From MGBC113645 sp036308445 (GTDB lineage Bacteria > Bacillota_I > Bacilli_A > Erysipelotrichales > Coprobacillaceae), in the NCBI GenBank assembly GCA_036308445.1, contig JAXJVS010000087.1:1-9531 (forward strand): DNA of 9,531 nt, read 5' to 3'. Positions 1 through 6,308 of this stretch are shown here, in pieces. Both the position numbers and the translations under genes were made by a program. Below the pieces are notes generated by a model. It was not told where the DNA came from and did no database searches. It was given only the letters and a program-made list of their open reading frames with translations. Position 1 is the first letter of the stretch; each line of letters begins with the position of its first letter.

Positions 1-30
1 AGAATGAAAAACTAAATAAATTACATAAAT

Positions 31-54
31 AACTGCTATTTTGGCAGTTTTTTT
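31..54 (+). terminator. Rho-independent terminator of an upstream gene
   Basis: A 6-bp stem (AACTGC at 31-36 with GCAGTT at 44-49) closes a 7-base loop and runs into seven T residues at 48-54. This is the standard shape of an intrinsic terminator on the + strand. It probably ends a gene lying left of the window and isolates the dehydrogenase gene that follows. The minus-strand side lacks a good T-tract, so one-way action is more likely. Confidence 0.75.
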
Positions 55-101
55 CATTTTATGATGAAAAATCTTCTCTTTTGTAAGAGTTTGCATTTGA
101 T

Positions 102-107
102 TATACT
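102..107 (+). promoter_or_regulatory. Possible -10 box for the dehydrogenase gene
   Basis: TATACT at 102-107 matches the sigma-A -10 consensus at five of six bases. The best -35 candidate, TTGTAA at 81-86, is only 15 bases upstream, shorter than the ideal 17. A start near 114 would leave a very short 5' leader. In DNA this AT-rich, chance matches are common, so this is only a candidate. Confidence 0.25.
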
Positions 108-114
108 TGAAGTC

Positions 115-123
115 AAGGAGGAG
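115..123 (+). promoter_or_regulatory. Ribosome binding site that sets the dehydrogenase start
   Basis: AAGGAGGAG lies six bases before the ATG at 130. It is the only strong Shine-Dalgarno sequence near this gene and selects 130 over the in-frame ATGs at 61 and 64, which have only T-rich sequence before them. Confidence 0.85.
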
Positions 124-129
124 TTAAGT

Positions 130-1110
130 ATGAAAATAGTATTTTTTAGTGTAAGAGATGATGAATATGATCTAGTAAAAAAATATGCCCAAAAATATGA
201 GGTAGAATTAGTTACAACTAGAGATGCATTGACTTTAGAAAACGTGCATTTATGTGAAGGAGCTCAGGCAGTTAGTATTATGACAACCAAAACGGATGAA
301 CCAATTATAAAAAAATTACATGAATATGGAGTTGAATATATTTCAACTAGAACTATTGGTTTTGATCACATCGATTTAAATTCATGTAAGAAATATGATA
401 TGCATGCAGGTAATGTGAGTTATACATTAAGTAGTGTGGCTGAATATACAGTGATGATGATTTTAATGTCACTTAGAAATATGAAATTAATTATGGAAAG
501 ATTTGTAAGTCAAGATTTTAGTTTGGAGCATATTAGAGGTAGAGAATTAAAAGGCTTGACTGTAGGTATTATTGGTACAGGAAAAATAGGACAAGAAGTG
601 ATTCGTTTATTAAGTGGATTTAATTGTAAGATATTAGCTTATGATGTTTATCCAAATGAAGAAACAAAGAAATACGTAAAATATGTTGATTTAGATACTT
701 TATATAAAGAAACAGATATTATATCTTTACATGCTCCTGCGATTGAACAAACATTCCATATGATTGATAAAGAAGCTTTATTAAAGATGAAAAAGGACGT
801 TGTTATTATTAATACTGCTAGAGGTAGATTAATTGATACAAAGGCTTTAATTGAAGCAATTGAAGATCATCATATTGGTTATGCAGCATTAGATGTAGTA
901 GAAAATGAACATCATTTATATTATAAAGATTTTAAAAATAAAGTTTTAGATAATCGTGAACTTGCTATTTTGAGATCTTTCCCTAATGTTATGATGACTC
1001 CACATACAGCATTCTTCACTCATCAGGCTGTAAGTGATATGGTAGAATATTCTATTGTTAATGCAATGTGGACAATCGAAGGAAAAGATAATCCATGGCA
1101 GTTAGTGTAA
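130..1110 (+). CDS. D-2-hydroxyacid dehydrogenase, VanH/D-lactate dehydrogenase type
   Basis: NAD-dependent dehydrogenase of 326 residues, likely reducing pyruvate or another 2-keto acid to the D-hydroxy acid in the cytoplasm. The Rossmann motif GTGKIG (about 149-154) is followed by an Asp at 172, the spacing expected for NAD rather than NADP. The catalytic triad is present: Arg231 (TARG), Glu260 (VENE) and His292 (TPHTAF), spaced as in lactobacillar D-lactate dehydrogenase. The YISTRTIG...HID stretch (70-82) resembles VanH of glycopeptide-resistance operons, but no vanA- or vanX-like gene is in the window. The 23 extra in-frame codons from 61 look like untranslated leader: the strong ribosome binding site precedes 130 and homologues begin like MKI.... 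A terminator upstream and a 214-base gap downstream suggest a single-gene unit. D-lactate is the likeliest product; branched-chain D-hydroxy acids cannot be excluded. Confidence 0.88.
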   Translation: MKIVFFSVRDDEYDLVKKYAQKYEVELVTTRDALTLENVHLCEGAQAVSIMTTKTDEPIIKKLHEYGVEYISTRTIGFDHIDLNSCKKYDMHAGNVSYTLSSVAEYTVMMILMSLRNMKLIMERFVSQDFSLEHIRGRELKGLTVGIIGTGKIGQEVIRLLSGFNCKILAYDVYPNEETKKYVKYVDLDTLYKETDIISLHAPAIEQTFHMIDKEALLKMKKDVVIINTARGRLIDTKALIEAIEDHHIGYAALDVVENEHHLYYKDFKNKVLDNRELAILRSFPNVMMTPHTAFFTHQAVSDMVEYSIVNAMWTIEGKDNPWQLV

Positions 1111-1132
1111 TATTTTTAAATAATGTAAAGAG

Positions 1133-1161
1133 TTAAAAAGTTTGAATTAATATGTTATTAT
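1133..1161 (+). promoter_or_regulatory. Candidate extended -10 promoter of the regulator/PTS operon
   Basis: TTAAAA at 1133-1138 (four of six to the -35 consensus) is followed after 17 bases by TATTAT at 1156-1161 (five of six to the -10). A TG sits one base before the -10, the extended -10 arrangement. It would start RNA near 1168, about 57 bases before the possible leader ORF. The sequence is almost all A and T, so the match is suggestive only. Confidence 0.35.
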
Positions 1162-1176
1162 TAATAATGTTTTTTT
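1146..1176 (+). other. AT-only inverted repeat followed by a T run
   Basis: ATTAATA (1146-1152) and TATTAAT (1159-1165) form a 7-bp inverted repeat around a 6-base loop, and a perfect 12-base palindrome spans 1157-1168. Seven T residues follow at 1170-1176. With no G or C in the stem it would be a poor terminator for the dehydrogenase gene. It overlaps the candidate promoter, so it could equally be an operator. I cannot choose between these, and chance is also possible. Confidence 0.25.
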
Positions 1177-1207
1177 GAGATGATAAAAAATATTTGCCTT
1201 TAAAACG

Positions 1208-1217
1208 AAAGGAGGAG
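1208..1217 (+). promoter_or_regulatory. Strong ribosome binding site not belonging to an annotated gene
   Basis: AAAGGAGGAG is close to a perfect Shine-Dalgarno sequence and lies seven bases before an ATG at 1225. It is over 100 bases before the regulator start, so it cannot serve that gene. CCTTT at 1197-1201 is complementary to AAAGG at 1208-1212 (loop AAAACG), so part of this site could fold into a small hairpin. Confidence 0.5.
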
Positions 1218-1224
1218 ATATTTG

Positions 1225-1362
1225 ATGAATATTAGGGAAAATATTGCATCTTTAAATGTAGAAGCTTCCCTTTTCGTGAAAAAATTAACTGTATATAATA
1301 AAAGAAGAGGAAGGGGGAATATGAATGAGAATGTATTTAATTATGCAAGATTTATTAAATAA
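1225..1362 (+). CDS. Possible 45-residue leader peptide overlapping the regulator start
   Basis: An ORF of 45 codons starts with ATG seven bases after a strong ribosome binding site. It reads MNIRENIASLNVEAS..., has a basic stretch near residues 26-30 (KRRGR) and no membrane segment, and ends at TAA 1360-1362, 37 bases inside the regulator gene in another frame. I do not recognise it as a protein family. AGG, GGG and TCC codons are less typical of the neighbours, so it may have regulatory rather than protein value. Ribosomes crossing it would pass over the regulator's ribosome binding site at 1309-1317 and could open RNA structure there. The alternative is that it is a chance ORF behind a fortuitous AG-rich site. 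Confidence 0.3.
   Translation: MNIRENIASLNVEASLFVKKLTVYNKRRGRGNMNENVFNYARFIK
1265..1313 (+). promoter_or_regulatory. RNA stem-loop that could mask the regulator's ribosome binding site
   Basis: CTTCC at 1265-1269 pairs with GGAAG at 1309-1313. After a bulged C at 1270, 1271-1275 pairs with 1304-1308 including one G-U, giving ten pairs in all. The right arm covers the upstream half of the AG-rich ribosome binding site of the regulator. A competing 6-bp stem joins AGGGAA (1234-1239) to TTCCCT (1266-1271) and would free it. This is paper folding only; purine/pyrimidine tracts often pair by chance. Confidence 0.3.
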
Positions 1363-3229
1363 GAATAGTTATCTCTCTATAGATTTTTTTGTTCAAAAAT
1401 ATGATGTCTCCAAACGAACTATTCAAAATGATCTTTCATATTTAATGCGTATTTCCCCTCGTAAAGGATTTAGATTACATAACAAAAGAGGTTCGGGTTA
1501 TTTATTAGAGATTACAAACAATGAATTAGTTAAAGATTTCATGGAAACTTTAAATGAAGGGGTTTCTTTTCATGTGAAAGAAAGACCTGCTCAGATTCTG
1601 GCTTATCTCGCAATACAGAATGGTTATATTTCAATGGATAACATTGCTGAAACATTTCAAGTATCAAAAACTTTAATTAAACATGATATGAAAGATGTTG
1701 AAACTCTAGCGAAAAGTTATCATTTTCAATTGGAAAGAAGAACTCATTATGGAATTAGATTAATCTATGATTTAACTTCATTGAAAAGATATTTAGTTGA
1801 AGAATATTTAAATCAGAATGTCTTTATCCAAACAGCGGTTAATGATGTTGTTCATAAATTTGATGATATTGAGCAAAAGTTAATTAAACAGTTAAATAAA
1901 GAAGGATTAAAGATTAATTACAATGAATTACTTAATGTAACTGAATATTTAAAGATTGTTGTTTATATATCACATATTAAAAATGAAGAAAGAGAAGAAT
2001 TCATTTTTGATAAAACAGATTCACTACATAGAATAGTAGAATTTTTAATATGTACGCTAGAGAAGAAATATGTAATTTCTTTTAATACGAATAGTATTAA
2101 AGAAGTATTAGAAGTATTAAAGAAAAATATTAAAAGAGAAATAGGAAACATATCATTTACTGATTATTTAGAAGAAGATATAGAAGTATTTATTAAAAAT
2201 ATTGATGAAACATATAATACAAAATTTTTAGAAGATCAAGACTTTAAAAGAATGTTGTTGACACATGTTTCACTGTTGATTGATAGATTGCATAACAAGA
2301 TTTCTTATCAAAATCCACTTGCTAATGAATTGAATATTACTTATCCAATGATGTTTAATATTGCTATTCAATTCTGTGATATGTTGCAGGAAAAGTATAA
2401 TGTAGAAGTTACATTTGATGAAATAGGCTTTGTCGCAATGCATTTTGCGACACATATGGAAAAAGAAAAACAAGGAAGATTACTTTCGTATAATCGAATA
2501 AGTATTGTGTGTTCTTCAGGTGGAGGAAGTGCTTATATGATTAAGATACAGATTGAATCATTATTTCCTAAAGCTGAAGTACAAACATTTTCTTTCTTAC
2601 AGCAAGATGAATTACAGGCATATCAGCCAGATTTAATCTTTACAGTTATGCCTTTATCAGCAGAAATAAAAGCTCCAATGATTTATATTAAAGAATTATT
2701 AGATGATAAGGATTTAATGAAAATCAAGCAGATATTGCAGTGTGAAGAATATGATCCATATACATTGATTAAAGATAATCCAATGTATTATGCATTCTTT
2801 TCAAAGGAGTTCTTTAAATTTGTAGAAGCAGACAGTTATGAAGAAATTATTAGAATTTTAGGAAATGAACTTGAAGAAAAAGGATATGGTAAAGAAGGTT
2901 ATACTGATCTTGTGTTAGAACGTGAATCTTATGTAAGTACCATTTATATGAATGGTATCTGCATCCCCCATCCAATTGAAACAGACGCCAATAGAAATAT
3001 GATTTCAGTAGCTGTTTTAAATAAACCATTTATTCAAAATGGAAAGGAAATCAAAGTTGTATTTATGATCTGTTTGAAGAAAGATCAGATAGAAATGTAT
3101 AAAGTTATAACTAAAAAGTTATATTGGTTAATGCAAAAGCCTAGATATGTAGATATGATTACAAAAGTCAAATCTTTTGAAGAGATGATGAGTATTATGA
3201 AAGAGATGGGAGGTGGAAATGATGGATAG
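1325..3229 (+). CDS. PRD-containing transcription activator with EIIB and EIIA domains (MtlR/LicR/ManR type)
   Basis: PTS-controlled DNA-binding regulator of 634 residues. Domains in order: winged-helix HTH (about 5-60, with VSKRTIQNDL), second HTH-like domain (about 88-145), PRD1 (about 170-275, His217), PRD2 (about 285-385, His314 and His373), a Gat-type EIIB-like domain with Cys396 in CSSGGGSA (about 391-475), and an EIIA type-2 domain with His549 in IPHP (about 495-630). The HTH rather than an RNA-binding CAT domain makes it a DNA-binding activator, not a BglG-type antiterminator. Such proteins integrate phosphorylation by HPr and by their partner PTS, here surely the genes just downstream. 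PRD1 has Val264 where a second His is expected. ATG 1325 lies seven bases after AAGGGGG (1311-1317); ATG 1321 is in another frame. The 3' end overlaps the next gene, indicating one operon with coupled translation. Confidence 0.92.
   Translation: MRMYLIMQDLLNKNSYLSIDFFVQKYDVSKRTIQNDLSYLMRISPRKGFRLHNKRGSGYLLEITNNELVKDFMETLNEGVSFHVKERPAQILAYLAIQNGYISMDNIAETFQVSKTLIKHDMKDVETLAKSYHFQLERRTHYGIRLIYDLTSLKRYLVEEYLNQNVFIQTAVNDVVHKFDDIEQKLIKQLNKEGLKINYNELLNVTEYLKIVVYISHIKNEEREEFIFDKTDSLHRIVEFLICTLEKKYVISFNTNSIKEVLEVLKKNIKREIGNISFTDYLEEDIEVFIKNIDETYNTKFLEDQDFKRMLLTHVSLLIDRLHNKISYQNPLANELNITYPMMFNIAIQFCDMLQEKYNVEVTFDEIGFVAMHFATHMEKEKQGRLLSYNRISIVCSSGGGSAYMIKIQIESLFPKAEVQTFSFLQQDELQAYQPDLIFTVMPLSAEIKAPMIYIKELLDDKDLMKIKQILQCEEYDPYTLIKDNPMYYAFFSKEFFKFVEADSYEEIIRILGNELEEKGYGKEGYTDLVLERESYVSTIYMNGICIPHPIETDANRNMISVAVLNKPFIQNGKEIKVVFMICLKKDQIEMYKVITKKLYWLMQKPRYVDMITKVKSFEEMMSIMKEMGGGNDG
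3208..3213 (+). promoter_or_regulatory. Ribosome binding site that sets the M42 peptidase start
   Basis: GGGAGG lies within the last codons of the regulator. It is eight bases before the ATG at 3222 and five before the ATG at 3219. A GTG at 3213 overlaps it and cannot be the start. I favour 3222 by spacing and because the E. coli relative YpdE, as I recall it, also begins with M-D-x-x-L-L-K. Confidence 0.7.
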
Positions 3230-4268
3230 TGAGTTATTAAAAGAGTTAAGTAATGCTGATAGTATTGCCTCTAATGAAGGCGAAGTTAGATCGATTCTTT
3301 ATCGTGAAATGGCACAGTATAGTGATGAAGTATTTAGTGATCATTTAGGAAGTATAATTTTTCATAAAAAAGGAACTTCCCAAAATCCATTAAAAATTAT
3401 GTTTTGTGCACATATTGATGAAGTTGGTTTTATGGTAAGACATATATCTGATATTGGATTTCTTTATTTGATTGCAGTTGGTGGTGTTCTTGCCAAAAGT
3501 AAAGAAATGCAGATGGTAAGAATTACTACAAAAGATGGTAATAAAATTGAAGGATTACTTAATGTTACAAAAGATGGTAATGGCAATGTCAAAGATATGT
3601 ATGTTGATATTGGAGTAGACAGCGCTGATGAAGTTAAAGCATTAGGAATCGATGTAGGTGATATGGTTTGTTTTGCAAGCGAAGCAAGACAATTACAAGA
3701 GAAGGTTTATGCAGGAAAAGCAATGGATGATAGAACTGGATGTTATGTCATGGTTGAAGCAATGAGAAGAATTCAGGGAGATGTTGAAAATGATATCTAT
3801 TTTGTAGGAACAAGTAGTGAAGAAGTTGGCGTGAGAGGTGGACGAACTGCTACACATATTATTGATCCGGATATTGTTTTTGCATTAGATGTTGCCAATA
3901 ATCCAGAACTTGTTAAGAATTATACAAACCATCGTTTAATTGGGAAAGGACCAATGATTGTTCATTATGATAAGACACTTTCACCAAATAAGAAACTTGT
4001 GAATTATGTTAAGGAATTAGCAGATGGATATGGTGTTCCTTATCAAAGTGATATGTTTAGTGGTGGTGGAACTGATGGTGGAAATTCTCATTTGGAAAAA
4101 GGTGGTAGATTAGCTTTAGTTTTAGGTATACCACTTAGATATTGTCATGGTTCTTATTCATTTGTACATAGTGATGATCTAGAAAACTTAACACAATTGG
4201 TTAATCATCTTATTCAAAGGTTAACATATGAAGATTATCGTAATTTTATTAATTTTATAGGAGGGTAA
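3222..4268 (+). CDS. ypdE: M42-family metallo-aminopeptidase, YpdE/FrvX type
   Basis: Cytoplasmic dinuclear metallopeptidase of 348 residues, near the family's usual length. The expected metal and catalytic residues are all visible: His64 (CAHIDEVGF), Asp169 (AMDDRTG), catalytic Glu200 with Glu201 (TSSEEVG), Asp223 (ALDVAN) and His309 (RYCHG). The N-terminus (M-D-S-E-L-L-K, ADSIAS) and FSGGGTDGG near the C-terminus resemble E. coli YpdE as I remember it. YpdE removes N-terminal residues from peptides in vitro. YpdE, FrvX and SgcX are all encoded next to PTS genes, as here. The start overlaps the regulator by eight bases, and the EIIA gene follows after four. A conserved Glu usually found after the metal His (SPxE) is Ser here, as in YpdE. 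The natural substrate is unknown: a peptide, or an amide bond in a conjugate brought in by the PTS. The gene symbol rests on resemblance, not on demonstrated orthology. Confidence 0.9.
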   Translation: MDSELLKELSNADSIASNEGEVRSILYREMAQYSDEVFSDHLGSIIFHKKGTSQNPLKIMFCAHIDEVGFMVRHISDIGFLYLIAVGGVLAKSKEMQMVRITTKDGNKIEGLLNVTKDGNGNVKDMYVDIGVDSADEVKALGIDVGDMVCFASEARQLQEKVYAGKAMDDRTGCYVMVEAMRRIQGDVENDIYFVGTSSEEVGVRGGRTATHIIDPDIVFALDVANNPELVKNYTNHRLIGKGPMIVHYDKTLSPNKKLVNYVKELADGYGVPYQSDMFSGGGTDGGNSHLEKGGRLALVLGIPLRYCHGSYSFVHSDDLENLTQLVNHLIQRLTYEDYRNFINFIGG

Positions 4269-4272
4269 AAAA

Positions 4273-4593
4273 ATGACTGAAATGGAACAAATCATTATTG
4301 GATTAATTTCTTCTGCTGGACAAAGCAAATCATTAGCTTTTGAAGCATTGAAGAAAGCAAAAACAGGGGAATATGATGAAGCTAGAAAGCTATTAGAACA
4401 AGCTAAAGAAGCTGATTTAAAAGCTCATACTGTTCAAACAAAGCTTATTCAGGCTGAAATGTCAAGTTCTGAAAATAAGCCAGAAGTAGGGTTATTAATG
4501 GTTCATGCACAAGACCATTATATGACTTCTCAATTAGCTAGAGATCTAATTGAGGAATTGATAAATGTATTTGAAGCAAAGGAGGGAAAATAG
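4273..4593 (+). CDS. PTS Lac/cellobiose-family enzyme IIA
   Basis: Soluble phosphocarrier of 106 residues that takes phosphate from HPr and gives it to the IIB protein. It is helical and has the family signature near the C-terminus: VHAQDHYMTSQLA with phosphorylatable His78 and the trimer-associated Asp81, in the same place as His89/Asp92 of E. coli ChbA. An upstream stretch, AHTVQTKLIQAE (51-62), is also typical. The start follows AGGAGGG and the gap to the peptidase gene is only four bases. The IIB gene begins one base after this stop codon, so IIA, IIB and IIC are separate polypeptides read from one message. The family includes lactose, cellobiose and diacetylchitobiose carriers; IIA alone does not tell the substrate. 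Confidence 0.95.
   Translation: MTEMEQIIIGLISSAGQSKSLAFEALKKAKTGEYDEARKLLEQAKEADLKAHTVQTKLIQAEMSSSENKPEVGLLMVHAQDHYMTSQLARDLIEELINVFEAKEGK
4578..4586 (+). promoter_or_regulatory. Ribosome binding site that sets the EIIB start
   Basis: AAAGGAGGG lies in the last codons of the IIA gene, eight bases before ATG 4595. It rules out the in-frame upstream ATG at 4565, which would sit inside the IIA gene without a ribosome binding site and would add residues before the conserved first beta strand. Confidence 0.85.
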
Positions 4594-4594
4594 A

Positions 4595-4927
4595 ATGAGA
4601 ATCGTATTATGTTGTGCTGGGGGACTTTCAACAACTATGCTTATGAATGCTATGAAAGATACAGTTAAGAAAAGTGCTAAATTAAATGAAGCTGATTTTG
4701 ATTTTATCGCTATTCCAGTAGATATTCTTGAATCAGAAGCAGAAAACTGTGATGTTTTAGTATTAGGACCACAAGTTGCCCACAAATTAGATGCGGTTAA
4801 GCCTATCATTGAACCACGTAATATTCCTTATGTTGTTGTTGATCAAGAAACATATGGAAAAATGGATGGTGCAACTGTAATGAAACAAGCGTTAATTGCT
4901 CGTAAAAAAGCAGATATGAAAAAATAA
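4595..4927 (+). CDS. PTS Lac/cellobiose-family enzyme IIB
   Basis: Cytoplasmic phosphotransfer protein of 110 residues with a flavodoxin-like fold typical of this family. It begins MRIVLCCAGGLSTTM. The P-loop cysteine is probably Cys7, which lines up with Cys10 of E. coli ChbB when the loop up to the conserved Ser is aligned; Cys6 is adjacent. The middle strand VLVLGPQVAHKL (about 50-61) is the usual second signature. It accepts phosphate from His78 of the IIA protein and passes it to the sugar bound by the IIC protein. It starts one base after the IIA stop, and IIC follows 22 bases later. Length and order IIA-IIB-IIC are normal for a Lac-family transporter. Confidence 0.94.
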   Translation: MRIVLCCAGGLSTTMLMNAMKDTVKKSAKLNEADFDFIAIPVDILESEAENCDVLVLGPQVAHKLDAVKPIIEPRNIPYVVVDQETYGKMDGATVMKQALIARKKADMKK

Positions 4928-4949
4928 AATAAAAAAGGGAGGAAAAAAC

Positions 4950-6263
4950 ATGTTTGATAAATTTGAAGCATTTATGCAAAAATATTTAACACCACTTGCA
5001 AATAAAATGGATAAACAAGTTCATTTAAGTGCTGTTAAAAAAGCAATGGTTGCTTTAACACCATTGTTGATTATTGGTAGTTTCTGTTTGATTCCAGAAG
5101 CTATTCCTAACATGATTGGGGAAGAAAATGTTATTTCTCAATGGATCATTAACAACCTAGATATTATTTATATTCCATACAACGTAGGTATGGCGCTAAT
5201 GTCAATTTATGTTACTGCTATTATTTCATATCATTTAGCAAATTCTTATAAACAGGACGTTCCTGGTTCTGTTACAATGGGATTAATTGCTTTCTTAATG
5301 ATGACAGTACAATATACTGAAGATGGTGGAATTGATAAAACTTTCTTTGGACCTAAAGGATTATTTGCTGCAATGTTTGCTGCAATCATTGCAGTTGAAT
5401 TATTCCGTTGGTGTAAAAAGAAAAATTTCACAATTAAAATGCCAGATTCAGTACCTGATTTCGTATCACGTTCTTTTGAAATGATTCCTATTTCAGTAAT
5501 CATTATTGGTTTCTTCTTAATGGTACGTATTATTTGTGTCAATGTATTACATACAATGCCACCTCTAATTTTTACTAATTTATTTGCACCATTAGTAGGA
5601 TCAATGGATAATCCAATTGCTTATACTTTCTTAAAGATGTTACAAGCATTATTATTCTTCTTTGGTATTCATCCATCTGTATTAAGTCCTATTACTAGTC
5701 CAATTTCAACTCAATTCTTAGCTGAAAATATCGCTGCTGTTCAAGCAGGTGGAGTAGCAACTCACTTCTTCACACCTGGACCTGAATCAGCATTTGGTAA
5801 CTTCACTGGAACTGGTGTAACTATTGGTTGCGTATTCTGGTGCTTAATGAGTAAGAATAAAGCTTTAAAACAAATTGGTAGAGTTGCTTTAATTCCAGCA
5901 TTATTTGGAATTAATGAACCTATCTTATTCGGTGCTCCTATTGTATTAAACCCATTATTTGTTATTCCATTTGTAATTGGTGGAGGAATTATTGGTTCAT
6001 TAGGTGGTTGGGCTCAATATTTCGGAATTATGAAATGTGCTACATTCCAACCTCCATATGTAGGTGTATTCTTAGAAGGTTTCTTAACTAATATGGACTT
6101 TATGTCAATTCCTGTTAATGCAGTACAATTAGTATTATCTATTTTAATCTGGTATCCATTCGTTAAAATGTATGAAAAGAACTATGGTAAGAAAGAAGAA
6201 ACTAATACTGCAATTAGTGAAGAAGATGCAGCTATCTTAGATGATTTAGATTTAGACTTCTAA
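4950..6263 (+). CDS. PTS Lac/cellobiose-family enzyme IIC (membrane permease)
   Basis: Integral membrane transporter of 437 residues that carries a sugar-like substrate inward while IIB phosphorylates it. Hydrophobic segments occur at about 30-50, 77-97, 107-122, 136-153, 177-200, 232-252, 288-300, 312-350 and 398-415. His251 (FFGIHP) and Glu323 (GINEPILFGAPIVLNP) match the substrate-site His and Glu known from the Bacillus cereus chitobiose IIC structure. GGGAGG (4937-4942) lies seven bases before the ATG. The C-terminal tail is acidic and cytosolic. Oddity: after His251 the usual Gly is Pro, and the stretch up to 290 reads ...FFTPGPESAFGNFTGTG rather than the common glycine/serine-rich segment, hinting at a different substrate. 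The family is sure; the substrate is open. Confidence 0.94.
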   Translation: MFDKFEAFMQKYLTPLANKMDKQVHLSAVKKAMVALTPLLIIGSFCLIPEAIPNMIGEENVISQWIINNLDIIYIPYNVGMALMSIYVTAIISYHLANSYKQDVPGSVTMGLIAFLMMTVQYTEDGGIDKTFFGPKGLFAAMFAAIIAVELFRWCKKKNFTIKMPDSVPDFVSRSFEMIPISVIIIGFFLMVRIICVNVLHTMPPLIFTNLFAPLVGSMDNPIAYTFLKMLQALLFFFGIHPSVLSPITSPISTQFLAENIAAVQAGGVATHFFTPGPESAFGNFTGTGVTIGCVFWCLMSKNKALKQIGRVALIPALFGINEPILFGAPIVLNPLFVIPFVIGGGIIGSLGGWAQYFGIMKCATFQPPYVGVFLEGFLTNMDFMSIPVNAVQLVLSILIWYPFVKMYEKNYGKKEETNTAISEEDAAILDDLDLDF

Positions 6264-6267
6264 TTAT

Positions 6268-6293
6268 AAGGCAAGCTTCGGCTTGCCTTTATT
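6268..6293 (+). terminator. Perfect UUCG hairpin between EIIC and the M24 peptidase gene
   Basis: AAGGCAAGC (6268-6276) and GCTTGCCTT (6281-6289) form a perfect 9-bp stem closed by a C-UUCG-G tetraloop, a very stable RNA fold. Only a short T-tract (TTTATT) follows, and the next gene starts 16 bases after it with a weak ribosome binding site (AAGAGG, 6296-6301). It could be a full or leaky terminator that lowers expression of the last three genes, or a 3' stabiliser after processing. The genes beyond it fit the same pathway, so partial read-through is likely. Confidence 0.75.
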
Positions 6294-6308
6294 GTAAGAG
6301 GTAATATT

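Noticed and set aside
61..129. A 23-codon N-terminal extension of the dehydrogenase from ATG 61
   Set aside because: No ribosome binding site before 61, while AAGGAGGAG at 115-123 points to 130, where the family's usual N-terminus begins.
130..1110. Part of a vancomycin-resistance cluster (vanH)
   Set aside because: No D-Ala-D-Lac ligase, VanX or VanS/VanR-like gene is present; VanH-like dehydrogenases occur widely without resistance.
1191..1217. Catabolite-responsive element near AAAACGAAAG
   Set aside because: It lacks the TG...CA ends and symmetry of a cre site; I saw no convincing cre elsewhere in the window.
1225..1324. The leader ORF as a frameshifted N-terminus of the regulator
   Set aside because: The regulator already begins at the normal place for its first HTH domain with its own ribosome binding site, and the leader peptide has no HTH-like sequence.
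1325..3229. BglG-type antiterminator acting on RNA
   Set aside because: The N-terminus is a DNA-binding winged helix and not a CAT RNA-binding domain, and I found no RAT-like target before the PTS genes.
4546..4809. Minus-strand ORF of 87 codons across EIIA/EIIB
   Set aside because: It lies opposite two well-supported genes, has no recognisable domain, and is explained as a shadow of their codon pattern. The same applies to minus-strand ORFs at 1963-2151, 2270-2473 and 5246-5542.
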